Of a DNA stretch of 64,000 bases, positions 6,796 to 16,496 are shown piece after piece. The position numbers and the translations under genes were made by a program. The notes beneath the pieces were generated by a model, which worked only from the letters and a program-made list of their open reading frames with translations, ran no database searches and was not told the origin of the DNA. The stretch lies in assembly GCF_003390395.1 (NCBI RefSeq), contig NZ_QUOV01000001.1, forward strand, positions 558,001 through 622,000, given 5' to 3'. Within the stretch, counting starts at the first letter, position 1. Each line of letters starts with the position of its first letter. This stretch comes from Thalassotalea euphylliae. Lineage in GTDB: Bacteria; Pseudomonadota; Gammaproteobacteria; Enterobacterales; Alteromonadaceae.

Positions 6796-9288
6796 ATGCA
6801 AACAAGAAAAGCGTTGGTCGCGTTAGCGGTCGCTGCTACTTTTTCTAACAGCGCATTGGCGCAAAACGTAAGTGGTCAAATTATTGATGCAGCAGGCAAG
6901 CCTGTTGCCAATGCCGAAGTTCACGTCGAAAATTCAAAGGCGCGTACGTTCACTAATGACCAAGGCCAATTTGTGCTTGAAGGTGTCAACAAAGGTGAAG
7001 TTGAACTTCACGTGCGTGCTGATAACTTCAATCACTACCACCGCGAAATTCAAGTAACCGATCAAAACCTAACAGGTTTGTCGATTTCACTATCACCAAC
7101 AGTAATGGAAATTATCGACATCCAAGCAACGCCATTGCACTCATCATCAATTGAGTCTGCATTACCTATTAGCGTGCTGGCGGGTGATGATTTACGTATG
7201 AAGCAAGCGTCAACGCTTGGTGAAACGCTTAAAAATGAAGTGGGTGTGCATTCAAGCTACTACGGCCCTGTGGCAAGTAGTCCAATTATTCGTGGTTTTG
7301 ATGGCCCGCGTGTATTGATTACCCAAAATGGTTTAGATGTTGGTGATGCATCACGCGTTGGTGCAGACCATATTGTCGCCACTGAAACCGCAACAGCAAC
7401 CCAAATTGAAGTATTGCGCGGCCCTGCAACCTTATTCTACGGCAGCGGTGCTGTTGGTGGTGTGGTCAATGTGGTGGACGAGCGCGTACCAACCAGCACT
7501 GACACAAAATTAGATTACTTACTGCAACACGGTACGGTTGCCGATGAAGATGAAGCGTCATTTAGCTTAAACACTGGCAGTGGTGATTTTGCCCTGCACT
7601 TAGATGGTTTCTGGCGTGATTCAAACGATTACGATATCCCAGGCTTTGCGGAAAATGAAGCGGCGCACGACGACGAGCATGAAGAAGAGCACGAAGACGA
7701 GCATGAAGGTGAAGAGCACGGTGAAGAAGAAGTAGAAGGCACATTAGCCAATAGCGCTGCTGAGTCATCAGGCTTTACCATTGGTGCTAGCTACTTATTA
7801 GACAATGGCTTTATTGGTTTCTCTTATGGCCGTTTAGATCGTGAATACGGAATTCCGGGTCATGGCCACGGCCATGGTGAAGAAGAAGAGCACGAAGGTG
7901 AAGAGCATGAGGAAGAAGAGGAAGAAAGCGTATTTGGTGATTTAGAGCAAGATCGCTTTCAAATTTTAAGTGACCTTTACTTTAAAGACCAATTTATCTC
8001 ACGCGTTGCGTCAAAACTTGCGTATACAGATTACCAGCACCAAGAAATTGAAGGTGGTGAAATTGGTACTACGTTTAAAAACGACAGTTTAGAAGCGCGT
8101 GCCGATGTTTATCACAAAGAAATTAATGGTTGGAACGGTGCATTTACCTTGCATTACAAAGACAGTGATTTTGAAGCTTTAGGTGAAGAAGCTTTTACCC
8201 CGCCGTCTGAAACAACGACCTTAGCCTTCGCTTGGTTAGAAGAAAAGCACTATGGCGATTTGTTAGTGCAATTAGGTGCCCGTATTGAACACGTCGAGTT
8301 AACACCAAGTGGCGAAGCAATAGAACATCATGACGATGAGCATGAAGAGGAAGAAGAGCACGAAGAAGAACACGGCATGCTGGAAGAGCAATCGTTCACA
8401 CCGGTTAGTGCTTCTGTTGGTTTAGTTTGGGATTATCAGCCGGGCTATAACTTAGGTTTCTCAGTGTCTTACTCAGAGCGTGCGCCGTCAGCACAAGAAT
8501 TATTCTCAAATGGCCCGCATATTGGTACGAATACCTTTGAGGTTGGTGCGCTTTATGATGTGGTAGAACATGACGATCATGTTGACATTGAGCTAGGTGA
8601 TCAGGATGTTGACATCGAAAAGTCATTCAATATTGATTTAACCTGGCGTAAGTTTGAAGGTGACTTCGGTTTTATTGTTAGTGCCTTCTATAACCAAATC
8701 GATGACTATTACTACCAGCAAGACACAGGCTTCTTTATGGAAGACGGTCACGAGCATGGTGAAGAAGAACACGAAGAAGAAGGTCATGAAGAAGAGCATC
8801 ACGATGAAGCTGATGAGCATCATGATGAAGAAGAAGGCTTACCAGTCTTTGTTTACCGTCAAGACGATGTTGACTTATACGGTGTTGAAGCGGAATTTAT
8901 CTACCAAGTGAGTGCACCACTGAAAGTGTCGGTATTTACCGATTACATCCGTGCTGAGCTTTCTGACGGTGGTGACTTACCACGTATTCCACCAATGCGT
9001 ATTGGCTCTCAGTTCAACTACCAAACTAATAGCTTTGCAGCTGAATTAGCCGTAACTCATTACTTTAAGCAAGATGATGTTGCTGAATTTGAAACGGAAA
9101 CAGACAGCTACACTATGGTAGATGCTAACTTCAACTACTACCTAGATGGCTTTGGCGCTGATACGGCGTTGTTTATCAAAGGTAATAATTTAACGGATGA
9201 GGAAGCACGTGTTCATTCATCATTCTTAAAAGATGATGCACCACTACCAGGTCGTAACATTACCGTCGGTATTCGCGGTAGCTTCTAA
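6796..9288 (+). CDS. TonB-dependent outer-membrane receptor with His/Glu-rich loops, ZnuD-like
   Basis: The 830-residue precursor has a signal peptide ending ...SNSALAQ. Then come a carboxypeptidase-regulatory-like beta domain (about 24-105), a TonB-box/plug region (IRGFDGPRVLI, VLRGPATLFYGSGAVGGVVN at about 170-235) and a 22-strand barrel ending GIRGSF. Four insertions rich in His, Glu and Asp (about residues 285-315, 355-378, 507-532 and 649-681) should be extracellular metal-capturing loops. This is the ZnuD zinc receptor pattern. It would import zinc through the outer membrane with TonB-ExbBD. The frame is open to 6733, but AAGGG lies eight bases before the ATG at 6796, where the signal peptide begins. 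It follows a small membrane protein and a Zur-like palindrome. Confidence 0.88.
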   Translation: MQTRKALVALAVAATFSNSALAQNVSGQIIDAAGKPVANAEVHVENSKARTFTNDQGQFVLEGVNKGEVELHVRADNFNHYHREIQVTDQNLTGLSISLSPTVMEIIDIQATPLHSSSIESALPISVLAGDDLRMKQASTLGETLKNEVGVHSSYYGPVASSPIIRGFDGPRVLITQNGLDVGDASRVGADHIVATETATATQIEVLRGPATLFYGSGAVGGVVNVVDERVPTSTDTKLDYLLQHGTVADEDEASFSLNTGSGDFALHLDGFWRDSNDYDIPGFAENEAAHDDEHEEEHEDEHEGEEHGEEEVEGTLANSAAESSGFTIGASYLLDNGFIGFSYGRLDREYGIPGHGHGHGEEEEHEGEEHEEEEEESVFGDLEQDRFQILSDLYFKDQFISRVASKLAYTDYQHQEIEGGEIGTTFKNDSLEARADVYHKEINGWNGAFTLHYKDSDFEALGEEAFTPPSETTTLAFAWLEEKHYGDLLVQLGARIEHVELTPSGEAIEHHDDEHEEEEEHEEEHGMLEEQSFTPVSASVGLVWDYQPGYNLGFSVSYSERAPSAQELFSNGPHIGTNTFEVGALYDVVEHDDHVDIELGDQDVDIEKSFNIDLTWRKFEGDFGFIVSAFYNQIDDYYYQQDTGFFMEDGHEHGEEEHEEEGHEEEHHDEADEHHDEEEGLPVFVYRQDDVDLYGVEAEFIYQVSAPLKVSVFTDYIRAELSDGGDLPRIPPMRIGSQFNYQTNSFAAELAVTHYFKQDDVAEFETETDSYTMVDANFNYYLDGFGADTALFIKGNNLTDEEARVHSSFLKDDAPLPGRNITVGIRGSF

Positions 9289-9311
9289 TCGAGTTATTGA
9301 TTGCTAAAAGT

Positions 9312-9340
9312 AAAAAGCCCTGAAAATTCAGGGCTTTTTT
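9312..9340 (+). terminator. Terminator after the zinc-type receptor
   Basis: AAAAAGCCCTGA pairs with TCAGGGCTTTTT around a short A/T loop, followed by T. The A-run on the 5' side lets it also act for the convergent argR gene. Confidence 0.88.
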
Positions 9341-9405
9341 GTATTTGAATGCTGAGTTTCTATCTAGCTTGAATTAACTAAGTAGGTTTAAAGGGAAAAG
9401 TTGAA

Positions 9406-9882
9406 TCAACCTAAATTTTTCTGAAATAAATCTTCCAATTTTACAATTGTTTCTGGAATCAATTTCACATCGGTTGGCGCAATAAAAATAGTGTCGTCAC
9501 CAGCAATGGTACCTAGTACACCGTCACTTTTACTGACGCTATCAAGCAAACGGGCAATCAGTTGCGCTGCACCTGGGCTAGTACGAATAATGATCATCAC
9601 ATTGTTATGCTCAATATCTAACACTAGCTGCTTAAGCGGGCTTTTTGCGGTTGGCACACCAAGCTCAGCGGGTAAACAATACACCATTTCCTGACGGGCA
9701 TTACGGGTGCGTACCGCGCCAAATTTACTGAGCATGCGCGATACTTTTGATTGGCTAATATTGTCGAAGCCTTGTGCTTTTAAGGCATCAACTATTTCAC
9801 CTTGGGAGCCAAATTGCTCTTGCTTGAGTAAGTCTTTAAATGCTTGAACTAGGGCTTCTTGTTTTTGTTGTGCTGTCATCAT
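9406..9882 (-). CDS. argR: Arginine repressor ArgR
   Basis: The 158 residues match E. coli ArgR in length and architecture. An N-terminal winged helix has [29 protein letters not shown] (residues about 44-72), where S-x-SKVSRM is the DNA-recognition helix. The C-terminal hexamerisation/arginine-binding domain has [18 protein letters not shown] and [13 protein letters not shown], with the GDD arginine-contact motif. It represses arginine biosynthesis when arginine is bound. It is divergent from mdh, the arrangement seen in many gammaproteobacteria. Two adjacent ATG codons open the gene. I did not find a convincing pair of ARG boxes in the argR-mdh gap. Confidence 0.97.
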   Translation of the reverse strand: MMTAQQKQEALVQAFKDLLKQEQFGSQGEIVDALKAQGFDNISQSKVSRMLSKFGAVRTRNARQEMVYCLPAELGVPTAKSPLKQLVLDIEHNNVMIIIRTSPGAAQLIARLLDSVSKSDGVLGTIAGDDTIFIAPTDVKLIPETIVKLEDLFQKNLG

Positions 9883-10274
9883 ACTGCCATACTACCTGTT
9901 GCGTTATCGCTTGCGCTTTTGGGGTTAAGCATAGCGCAATTAAGTGCATCCATTCGTTGAAATAGCCTGATTCTAGACCAATTTCATTCATTTATTTTTC
10001 TACTATGCTCTACTATACCAAGTAATGGTGGGAATAGGGTAGCACCGTGCTTCTTGCCTCATTATAAATAACGTTATTTGGTGAATAAGTGTCTTTTTGT
10101 GCCCAAACATAATTAACATTCAGGGAAGTTATCAATGTAACTGTAAAGGAAAATTGCTTATTGGCGTGAAAAGGGCAAACTTCCTGAGGATTCTCTAATT
10201 GTTTTTTATGGACTAATGCTATATCTTTTGGGCGACAAAAATTAAGTAAATACTCAAATCGGGAGAGAATTCCA
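9883..10274. other. argR-mdh divergent intergenic region
   Basis: The 392 bases should hold both promoters. It contains a perfect 14-bp palindrome AAATAACGTTATTT (10066-10079), whose regulator I cannot name, and scattered TGAAT/ATTCA half-sites that do not form a clean ARG box. No further gene is visible. Confidence 0.5.
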
Positions 10275-11210
10275 ATGAAAGTTGCTGTATTAGGCGCAGC
10301 TGGTGGTATCGGCCAAGCGTTATCTTTACTATTAAAAACTCAATTACCTGCAGGTTCTGACTTAGCATTATACGATGTTGCACCTGTTGTTCCTGGTGTT
10401 GCTGTTGATTTAAGCCACATCCCTACTGCGGTAAATGTTAAAGGTTACGGTGCTGACGACTTAGCACCTGCATTAGCCGGCGCAGACATTGTAATCATCC
10501 CAGCGGGTATGCCTCGTAAGCCAGGTATGGATCGTGCTGACTTGTTCAATGTTAATGCTGGCATCGTAAAAACGCTTGCTGAAGGCATCGTGGCTAACTG
10601 TCCTAAAGCACTAGTAGGTGTTATCACTAACCCTGTTAACGGCACTGTGCCAATTGTTGCTGAAGTATTCAAAAAAGCAGGCACTTACGAAGCTGGCCGT
10701 GTATTCGGTGTAACAACGCTTGACGTTATCCGCTCTGAAGCTTTCATTGCTGAGCTTAAAGGTGTTGATGTTGCAACGGTTAAAGTACCAGTTATTGGTG
10801 GTCACTCAGGTACAACAATTCTGCCACTACTTTCTCAAGTAGAAGGTGTTGAATTTACTGAAGAAGAAGTAGCAAGCCTAACTCCTCGCATTCAAAACGC
10901 AGGTACTGAAGTTGTTAACGCTAAAGCTGGCGGTGGTTCTGCAACTCTTTCTATGGGCGCTGCGGCGGCACGTTTCACTATGTCATTAATCAAAGGCTTA
11001 CAAGGTGAAGAAGTTGTTGATTACGCTTACGTTGCCGTTGAAGATGGCGACGCAGAATACTTCGCACACCCAGTACGTTTAGGTAAAAACGGTGTTGAAG
11101 AAATTCTTCCATACGGTGAATTAAGTGCATTCGAGCAAAAAGCGAAAGCAGATATGCTTGAAACCTTAAACAAAGACATCAAAGAAGGTATCGACTTTAT
11201 CAACGGCTAA
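10275..11210 (+). CDS. mdh: Malate dehydrogenase
   Basis: The 311-residue NAD-dependent malate dehydrogenase matches E. coli Mdh (312). The N-terminal dinucleotide fold is [15 protein letters not shown]. The mobile active-site loop is [17 protein letters not shown] with its substrate arginines, then [13 protein letters not shown] and the catalytic histidine in [12 protein letters not shown]. It interconverts malate and oxaloacetate in the cytoplasm (TCA cycle). GGGAGAG lies before the ATG. Codon use is strongly biased (many GCT/GGT/GAA), as expected for an abundant enzyme. Confidence 0.98.
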   Translation: MKVAVLGAAGGIGQALSLLLKTQLPAGSDLALYDVAPVVPGVAVDLSHIPTAVNVKGYGADDLAPALAGADIVIIPAGMPRKPGMDRADLFNVNAGIVKTLAEGIVANCPKALVGVITNPVNGTVPIVAEVFKKAGTYEAGRVFGVTTLDVIRSEAFIAELKGVDVATVKVPVIGGHSGTTILPLLSQVEGVEFTEEEVASLTPRIQNAGTEVVNAKAGGGSATLSMGAAAARFTMSLIKGLQGEEVVDYAYVAVEDGDAEYFAHPVRLGKNGVEEILPYGELSAFEQKAKADMLETLNKDIKEGIDFING

Positions 11211-11246
11211 TAAGCTTGCTGATAAAATAGCATTCATACTTTCAGT

Positions 11247-11282
11247 AAAAAACGGCAAGCCTAAGGCTTGCCGTTTTTTTTA
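11247..11282 (+). terminator. Terminator after mdh
   Basis: AACGGCAAGCC (11251-11261) pairs perfectly with GGCTTGCCGTT (11265-11275) around TAA, flanked by A6 and followed by eight T. Confidence 0.95.
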
Positions 11283-11698
11283 TGCCTAGGTTTTAGCTGA
11301 TGCCAATCGGTATAATCAAGTGCCTATTCCATTCTTTGCGTACCATTTTAAACTTTGATAAATGGTCGGTTAATTAATCTCCAAACAGTCGCTAACACCT
11401 TCTAATAAATTGACTAATTGGTCAGTTTGGCCATATTGTATCGTCCCATTTTTGGTTAATGTCTAGACATAACGTTACTCAATCAAATGTGGGTCTATTG
11501 CCAGAAGGCATAAAAAGATAGAAGGAGCACAATAGAGGAAGTTACTCAACACTGCCCTTACTAAGCAGTTTACTCAATTACATAATAATGACGGTCGAGT
11601 TTAGGCCGATGTAACGGATTAATAATTAAAGACATGGATATGTTTATTTATAGGAAATAACTTTTGCCTAGGCAAAAAAGAAAAACAGAGAAAAAATT
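11283..11698. other. Intergenic region upstream of the dCache chemoreceptor
   Basis: About 416 bases without a coding frame I would support. Close to the gene is a perfect 16-bp palindrome TTTTGCCTAGGCAAAA (11662-11677), 21 bases before the start codon. It could be an operator or a leader hairpin. Nothing else stands out. Confidence 0.5.
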
Positions 11699-13609
11699 TT
11701 GAAAAAGCAGTTTAATTTCAAAACCCGCATTGTCATGGTTGCGATTAGCTTATTAGCCATTTCCATGATCATCTTAGCCACTTCCGCGTACTATCAACTG
11801 TCTGGATTAGTGAAGGCAAATGTTGATGAATTTGCCACGCTACAAATGTCGAGCAATGGCGCGAAAGTTCAAAATTACATGTCGAGCATCAAGCAAGGCG
11901 TTGAGCAATCTGCTGAACTATTTGCAGGCGCTACCGACAAAGCACAAATTCAAGGCTACTTAAACAGCCTTGGTCGTTCTATTTCTGCTGCCGATATCAT
12001 TGTTGGCTATGAAGACGGCATGGGTCTTAGCCACAAGCACGGTGAGTTCAATGCTGGTAATGCAGACCCGCGCTCGCGCACTTGGTATCAGCAAGCTAAG
12101 CGACAAGCGTCGACAACGGTAACCAAAATTTACAACGACAAGTCTTCTAACCAGTTAATGGTGACCTTAGCTACACCGCTATATCAAAGTGGCCAATTTA
12201 AGGGGGTACTAGCTGCTGATATCGCGATAAAGGCATTAGATCCATTTATTGAGCGTGCTACCTTCCCTGGCTCAATCGCGGCGCTATACGATGATACCGG
12301 CTTGACAATTTCGTCCACTGGTGAGGTTGATGTGCCGGGTGAATCGCGATTGTCAGACTTTGAGCCGCTAGTTGAACTCGAACAAATCATGTTGTCAAAG
12401 CAGCAAAACATGCATGAGTTCGAGTTATTAGGTATTGATAAAATCGCTTACTTTGAGACGGTAACCATTACCCAAGACACTACTTGGTTTATGTTGGTCG
12501 CAATCGATAAATCAGTTATGTATAGCGCGTTGGGTGACTCTTTAGTTTCATCAAGCCTGACTACCTTTGTGTTAATTGTATTATCGACTATCGCGATATA
12601 CATATTGCTTTCTTACGCCTATCGCCCAGTTGAAGCGCTGAAGAAAACGGTTAATGAGCTTTCAAATGGTAACGGTGATTTAACCAAGCGTTTGAAAGTA
12701 GAACGTGAAGATGACTTGGGTGAAATCTCAAGAGACATCAATACGTTTATCGAAAACTTACAAACAATGATGCGTGATATCGCTGAATCTAGTCAGTACA
12801 TTGCTAGCAGTGTGGATGACTTACAGGCGTTGCGTCAAAGTAACAATGAAGTGTTAGAAGCGCATCGCCTTGAGACTAGCCAAGTGGCAACTGCACTGAA
12901 TGAAATGAGTGCAAGTTCAACCGACGTTGCCAATAACACTGAAAACGCAGTGAATGTGACCACGAGCACTAACGAGCAAGCGTTACACTCTAAGCAAGTG
13001 GTTTCAGGTGCGACCCAAAATGTTAGCGATTTGGTCGAGAAAGTTGAAGAGTCTTCAAGCCAAATTAATCAAATGGGACAAGAAATTGATAATATTTCGG
13101 CTGTCTTGAAAGTGATTGGTGATATAGCGGAGCAAACCAACTTACTTGCCTTAAATGCGGCGATTGAAGCAGCACGTGCTGGCGAACAAGGCCGAGGTTT
13201 CGCGGTAGTTGCTGATGAAGTGCGAGCACTAGCGTCAAGAACACAAGACAGTACCACTGAAATTCACAATACAATTAACCGCTTAAATGCAAGTTCGCAA
13301 AGTGTTATCAATGGTATTGAGTCGACGAAAGCAAGCTGTGTTGAAGCTTCTGAACAAACTCACTTAGTGGTTGAGAACCTTGATCAGATCGTGAATTCAG
13401 TTGGCGGCATTAATGACTTAAATATTCAAATTGCTGCTGCGGCTAAGCAGCAGTCTTCGGTTTCTGAAGAGATTAATCGCAATATGGTGACCATTAGTGA
13501 CATGGTTGAGCAGGTTGCGGCCAGCAGCGATGAAGTGAACGGCGCAACCACGGTATTAGCAAGTGCTAATAGCAACTTAACCAAAGTGGTGAGTCAATTT
13601 AAGCTGTAG
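11699..13609 (+). CDS. Methyl-accepting chemotaxis protein with dCache sensor domain
   Basis: A 636-residue transmembrane chemoreceptor. A first membrane helix at about 10-32 is followed by a periplasmic double-Cache domain (about 33-275), a second helix (about 280-305), HAMP, and a cytoplasmic signalling domain. The signalling hairpin is [35 protein letters not shown]. The Cache domain contains DPRSRTWY followed by GVLAADI, resembling the amino-acid-binding dCache signature, except that the tyrosine expected five residues before the motif arginine is alanine. It should signal to CheA/CheW. The start is TTG at 11699, encoding [11 protein letters not shown] just before the helix; a later ATG at 11735 would lose the basic N-terminus. 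The ribosome site is weak. Confidence 0.9.
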   Translation: MKKQFNFKTRIVMVAISLLAISMIILATSAYYQLSGLVKANVDEFATLQMSSNGAKVQNYMSSIKQGVEQSAELFAGATDKAQIQGYLNSLGRSISAADIIVGYEDGMGLSHKHGEFNAGNADPRSRTWYQQAKRQASTTVTKIYNDKSSNQLMVTLATPLYQSGQFKGVLAADIAIKALDPFIERATFPGSIAALYDDTGLTISSTGEVDVPGESRLSDFEPLVELEQIMLSKQQNMHEFELLGIDKIAYFETVTITQDTTWFMLVAIDKSVMYSALGDSLVSSSLTTFVLIVLSTIAIYILLSYAYRPVEALKKTVNELSNGNGDLTKRLKVEREDDLGEISRDINTFIENLQTMMRDIAESSQYIASSVDDLQALRQSNNEVLEAHRLETSQVATALNEMSASSTDVANNTENAVNVTTSTNEQALHSKQVVSGATQNVSDLVEKVEESSSQINQMGQEIDNISAVLKVIGDIAEQTNLLALNAAIEAARAGEQGRGFAVVADEVRALASRTQDSTTEIHNTINRLNASSQSVINGIESTKASCVEASEQTHLVVENLDQIVNSVGGINDLNIQIAAAAKQQSSVSEEINRNMVTISDMVEQVAASSDEVNGATTVLASANSNLTKVVSQFKL

Positions 13610-13645
13610 TATTGTAGCTAACATCAGTGTTAAATATTGATGACT

Positions 13646-13683
13646 AAAAAAACCGACCTACTGTGAAGTAGGTCGGTTTTTTG
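13646..13683 (+). terminator. Terminator after the dCache chemoreceptor
   Basis: ACCGACCTACT pairs with AGTAGGTCGGT around GTGA, preceded by A-run and followed by six T. Confidence 0.93.
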
Positions 13684-13777
13684 TTTCTAGGCTTTGCCAC
13701 TTTTAGAGTTTTAGTGCCAAGCGTAAAACTTTTACAACCCAGCGTTTAGATACTAAAGGCTTCGCTTAAATAAGCGA

Positions 13778-14359
13778 CTAGCAACCAGTAGTTACGGTAA
13801 TAACTTCCGGCGGTACTGCATTTACAACAGCACTCTTGTAGCTTACATAACAGTTAGTTGCGATAATTTCTGCAGCAGTTGGCGAGTTATTTGGCGCTTT
13901 ATTCGTTAAATACAGGCCGCGGGCAACTTGATTATCAGCATTGCTGTCGTTGAAAATCGTATTGAAAACAAAGTCATCACTAAGATTCATCGCTTCAAGA
14001 ATTTCTGGCACATTATCGCTGTCGTTGAAAGATATGCCAATTGGGTATCCTTGATCGAAGAAAATACCTTCAAATTCAAAACCATTATCAGTGCGGCTTT
14101 CAACTAAAGCCTTACTGTTATAAAGGTTGGCGGTTGATTCCAAACTACCAGCTAATGCTTCAAGTGCTGCTTCGTTAGCATCAGAAGATAGGTTGATAAA
14201 ACGTGGCACAGCCACAGCTGATAAAATACCTAAGATGACAATTACGACAACAAGTTCGATCAGGGTAAAGCCTGCTGCCTTTGTTACATTCGAATTGTGC
14301 AGCTTAGTACCGGGTAGTAGAGAGTTAGGTGATTGGAAATTTGGTGAATTGGCATACAT
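13778..14359 (-). CDS. Type IV pilin-like prepilin, MSHA/pseudopilin type
   Basis: The 193-residue protein has the class III signal KAAG/FTLIELVVVIVILGILSAVAVPRF, cut by prepilin peptidase after G30, with E at position +5. The leader of 30 residues is unusually long, but the ATG at 14359 has a strong AGGAG seven bases upstream. The C-terminus has two cysteines (ATNCYVSYK... and a terminal TTGC) that could form the pilin D-loop disulphide. It is alone: no pilus assembly genes flank it. Its downstream neighbour is a chemoreceptor on the other strand, and upstream on the same strand is a NarL-type response regulator 109 bases away. Pilin versus secretion pseudopilin cannot be decided. Confidence 0.82.
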   Translation of the reverse strand: MYANSPNFQSPNSLLPGTKLHNSNVTKAAGFTLIELVVVIVILGILSAVAVPRFINLSSDANEAALEALAGSLESTANLYNSKALVESRTDNGFEFEGIFFDQGYPIGISFNDSDNVPEILEAMNLSDDFVFNTIFNDSNADNQVARGLYLTNKAPNNSPTAAEIIATNCYVSYKSAVVNAVPPEVITVTTGC

Positions 14360-14468
14360 GTTACTTCTCCTAGAACGACAGTGCCTGACAGATAAAATAA
14401 ACGCTACTTATTGTGTTGGTAAGCAAATGAACAAGCATACAACAAGCTTAGTTAATGTTAACAGTACT

Positions 14469-15125
14469 TTAACATAATATGCTGTGCTCTATCGCTAATA
14501 ATACTGCTCGAGTGCGATCTCTTACACCGAGCTTGGTTAAAATGCTGGAGACATGATTTTTAATGGTACCTTCAGATTTAAACAAGGCACCTGATATTTC
14601 TTTGTTGGAATAGCCGCTCGCCATCAGTCTCAGTACTTCTATCTCTTTTGGAGTCAGCGGCTCTAATGGAGCAGGAGCAGTAAAATCATCACTAACACCG
14701 TTAACTTTGGTCATGCCTTTTAACAGCCGTTCTGTAACTGCGGGCTGCACCATAGTTTGCCCATTATGAACCGCTTCAATAGCACTAATAAGTGACTCCA
14801 GTGATACGTCTTTCAGTAAGTAGCCTTTTGCACCCGCTCGCATCCCTTTGAGAACCAGCTCTGAATCGTCGAAAGTAGTCAGAATAATAACGGGCGTAGC
14901 AATTCCCGCTTGCGATAACTGCACTAAAGTTTCAATACCGTCCATTTTCGGCATAGAGATATCGAGTAAAATTACATCAGGTTTATGTGCTGCTACTTGT
15001 GCTAATACTTGTGTGCCATCGCTAGCTTCAGCGCTCACGGTAACTTTTTCTGATAGCGCAAGTAAGCTTTTAATTCCCTGCCTAACTAAGGTTTGGTCGT
15101 CTACGAGTAGTAGTTTTATAGTCAC
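14469..15125 (-). CDS. NarL/FixJ-family response regulator
   Basis: The 218 residues have a receiver domain (1-120) and a LuxR-type HTH (about 150-215). The phospho-acceptor is D55 in VILLDISMPKMDG, with acidic DD near residues 9-10, conserved TT after VIIL and K in GYLLKDVS. The output domain has LTPKEIEVLRLMASGYSNKEIS and EGTIKNHVSSILTKLGVRDRTRA. It regulates transcription when phosphorylated. The start is GTG at 15125, 34 bases after the stop of the cognate histidine kinase, so the two form an operon. The target genes are unknown. Confidence 0.93.
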   Translation of the reverse strand: MTIKLLLVDDQTLVRQGIKSLLALSEKVTVSAEASDGTQVLAQVAAHKPDVILLDISMPKMDGIETLVQLSQAGIATPVIILTTFDDSELVLKGMRAGAKGYLLKDVSLESLISAIEAVHNGQTMVQPAVTERLLKGMTKVNGVSDDFTAPAPLEPLTPKEIEVLRLMASGYSNKEISGALFKSEGTIKNHVSSILTKLGVRDRTRAVLLAIEHSILC

Positions 15126-15159
15126 TTATAAAGTCTCGTTCTTTTCTTGGTGTTGCATG

Positions 15160-16329
15160 CTAAATTGATTGACGCATGTGATTTGGCAAATTAACGGCAA
15201 TCGTTAACCCACCATTTTCACGATTAAAGTTTACCGTGCCGCCAAGAAGCTCTGCACGCTCTGTAATACCTGACAGTCCATTACCCGCGATTAGCGTCTT
15301 TGGCGCAGAACCATTGTCATAAATTTTTAGCTGAATTTCGTCTTGTTGCTGGGTAATGGAGAGCCAAAATTCACTAGCACCGCTATGACGCAGCGTATTG
15401 GTAATCGCCTCTTGGCTGATGCGAACTAAGGTATTTGCCAGTTCAAACGAATCAAGTTGGATATCTGTTTGAATCGACTGGTGTACCTTGAGTGCAGGTA
15501 CGCCAGCGACAAGCGCCTCAATTGCTGCCTGCACGTCAATAGCTTGATTCGCCTTAATTGTGCTGACCGCCTCGCGTACATCGCTTAACAAGAGTTTGGC
15601 AAGTGCATAGCTTTCATCAACTTTTTCTTTCGCGGCTGAGTTGCCATCACGCTCACATAAATGAGATGACACTTGCAGGTTTATGGTTAGCGCAGTGAGA
15701 TGATGACCAAGTAAGTCGTGAAGTTCACGAGCAATGCGTGTGCGTTCATGTTGCTTTGTCGATTGTGTTAACAATTGCTGAGTGGCGAGTAGCTGGCGGT
15801 TAAGTTCATTTGCTTGTTCGCTCGCTTGTTTGGCTTTTTGTGTTTGTTGGCTCATCAGCAAGCTAAAAATATGAAACGTGCCATAGAGAGAGCCCGTCAA
15901 TACAAAATGGTCTTTTTGCCAACGCCAACCATAGAAGCTAAACCACACGACGACTAGCGCAATAATAATGAGTAACGCCGTTTCAAATCGGCAGAAATTA
16001 ATCAGCATGCCAGCCCAAATAATGGTAAGAATTGGAATAAAGTCGAGTGGCAGCATTAACATAATGGCAAATGCACTCGCTAGTTGTAATCCAAAAAATA
16101 CTTGATGGGCATGGCCAAAGAGTGACGCTTTATTAAGTTTGGTCGCACCAAAAAAACAGACAATATAAGCGGCGAAACAAATGGCAATCCCCAATGTATT
16201 TGCTTGCACGTTGGCGGTTTGTGAAGGTAAGGCGTAGAGTGAAATGGCAAGTACTAACCCCCAAGTCACAACAGCTAAAACATCAAGTCGCTCACAGTGT
16301 TGGCTAATTTTAGTGATGGCTTTGTACAT
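15160..16329 (-). CDS. DesK/NarX-type sensor histidine kinase (HisKA_3)
   Basis: The 389-residue protein begins with about five or six membrane helices (residues 15-165) and no large periplasmic domain. A coiled coil leads to the dimerisation/phosphoacceptor segment RIARELHDLLGHHLTALTIN with H204, and a HATPase_c domain with N-box SQEAITNTLRHSGA and GNGLSGITERAELLGG. This layout is typical of DesK-like kinases sensing membrane state or small molecules in the membrane. It should phosphorylate the adjacent NarL-type regulator. The ligand is not evident from the sequence. Confidence 0.92.
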   Translation of the reverse strand: MYKAITKISQHCERLDVLAVVTWGLVLAISLYALPSQTANVQANTLGIAICFAAYIVCFFGATKLNKASLFGHAHQVFFGLQLASAFAIMLMLPLDFIPILTIIWAGMLINFCRFETALLIIIALVVVWFSFYGWRWQKDHFVLTGSLYGTFHIFSLLMSQQTQKAKQASEQANELNRQLLATQQLLTQSTKQHERTRIARELHDLLGHHLTALTINLQVSSHLCERDGNSAAKEKVDESYALAKLLLSDVREAVSTIKANQAIDVQAAIEALVAGVPALKVHQSIQTDIQLDSFELANTLVRISQEAITNTLRHSGASEFWLSITQQQDEIQLKIYDNGSAPKTLIAGNGLSGITERAELLGGTVNFNRENGGLTIAVNLPNHMRQSI

Positions 16330-16496
16330 ATCTTCTTATTGGTAACCTGTTGACGATTATAGCTTTTAAGGATTATTTCAGATTAAGTTGTAAAAACCTA
16401 TAGGCCAAAAGTCATGTTTTTAAATCGTGACATTTGGCACTGATGTCGCCAAATGGCAGTGCGTAGACTACTCCCAACAACTTAGGGAGAGAAAAT

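Noticed and set aside
8638..8911. Lys-, Met- and Phe-rich frames opposite and beside the zinc receptor
   Set aside because: They are shadows of the GAA/CAT-rich acidic loop codons read in other frames.
9883..10274. Possible ARG boxes upstream of argR
   Set aside because: Only isolated TGAAT/ATTCA half-sites; no correctly spaced pair.
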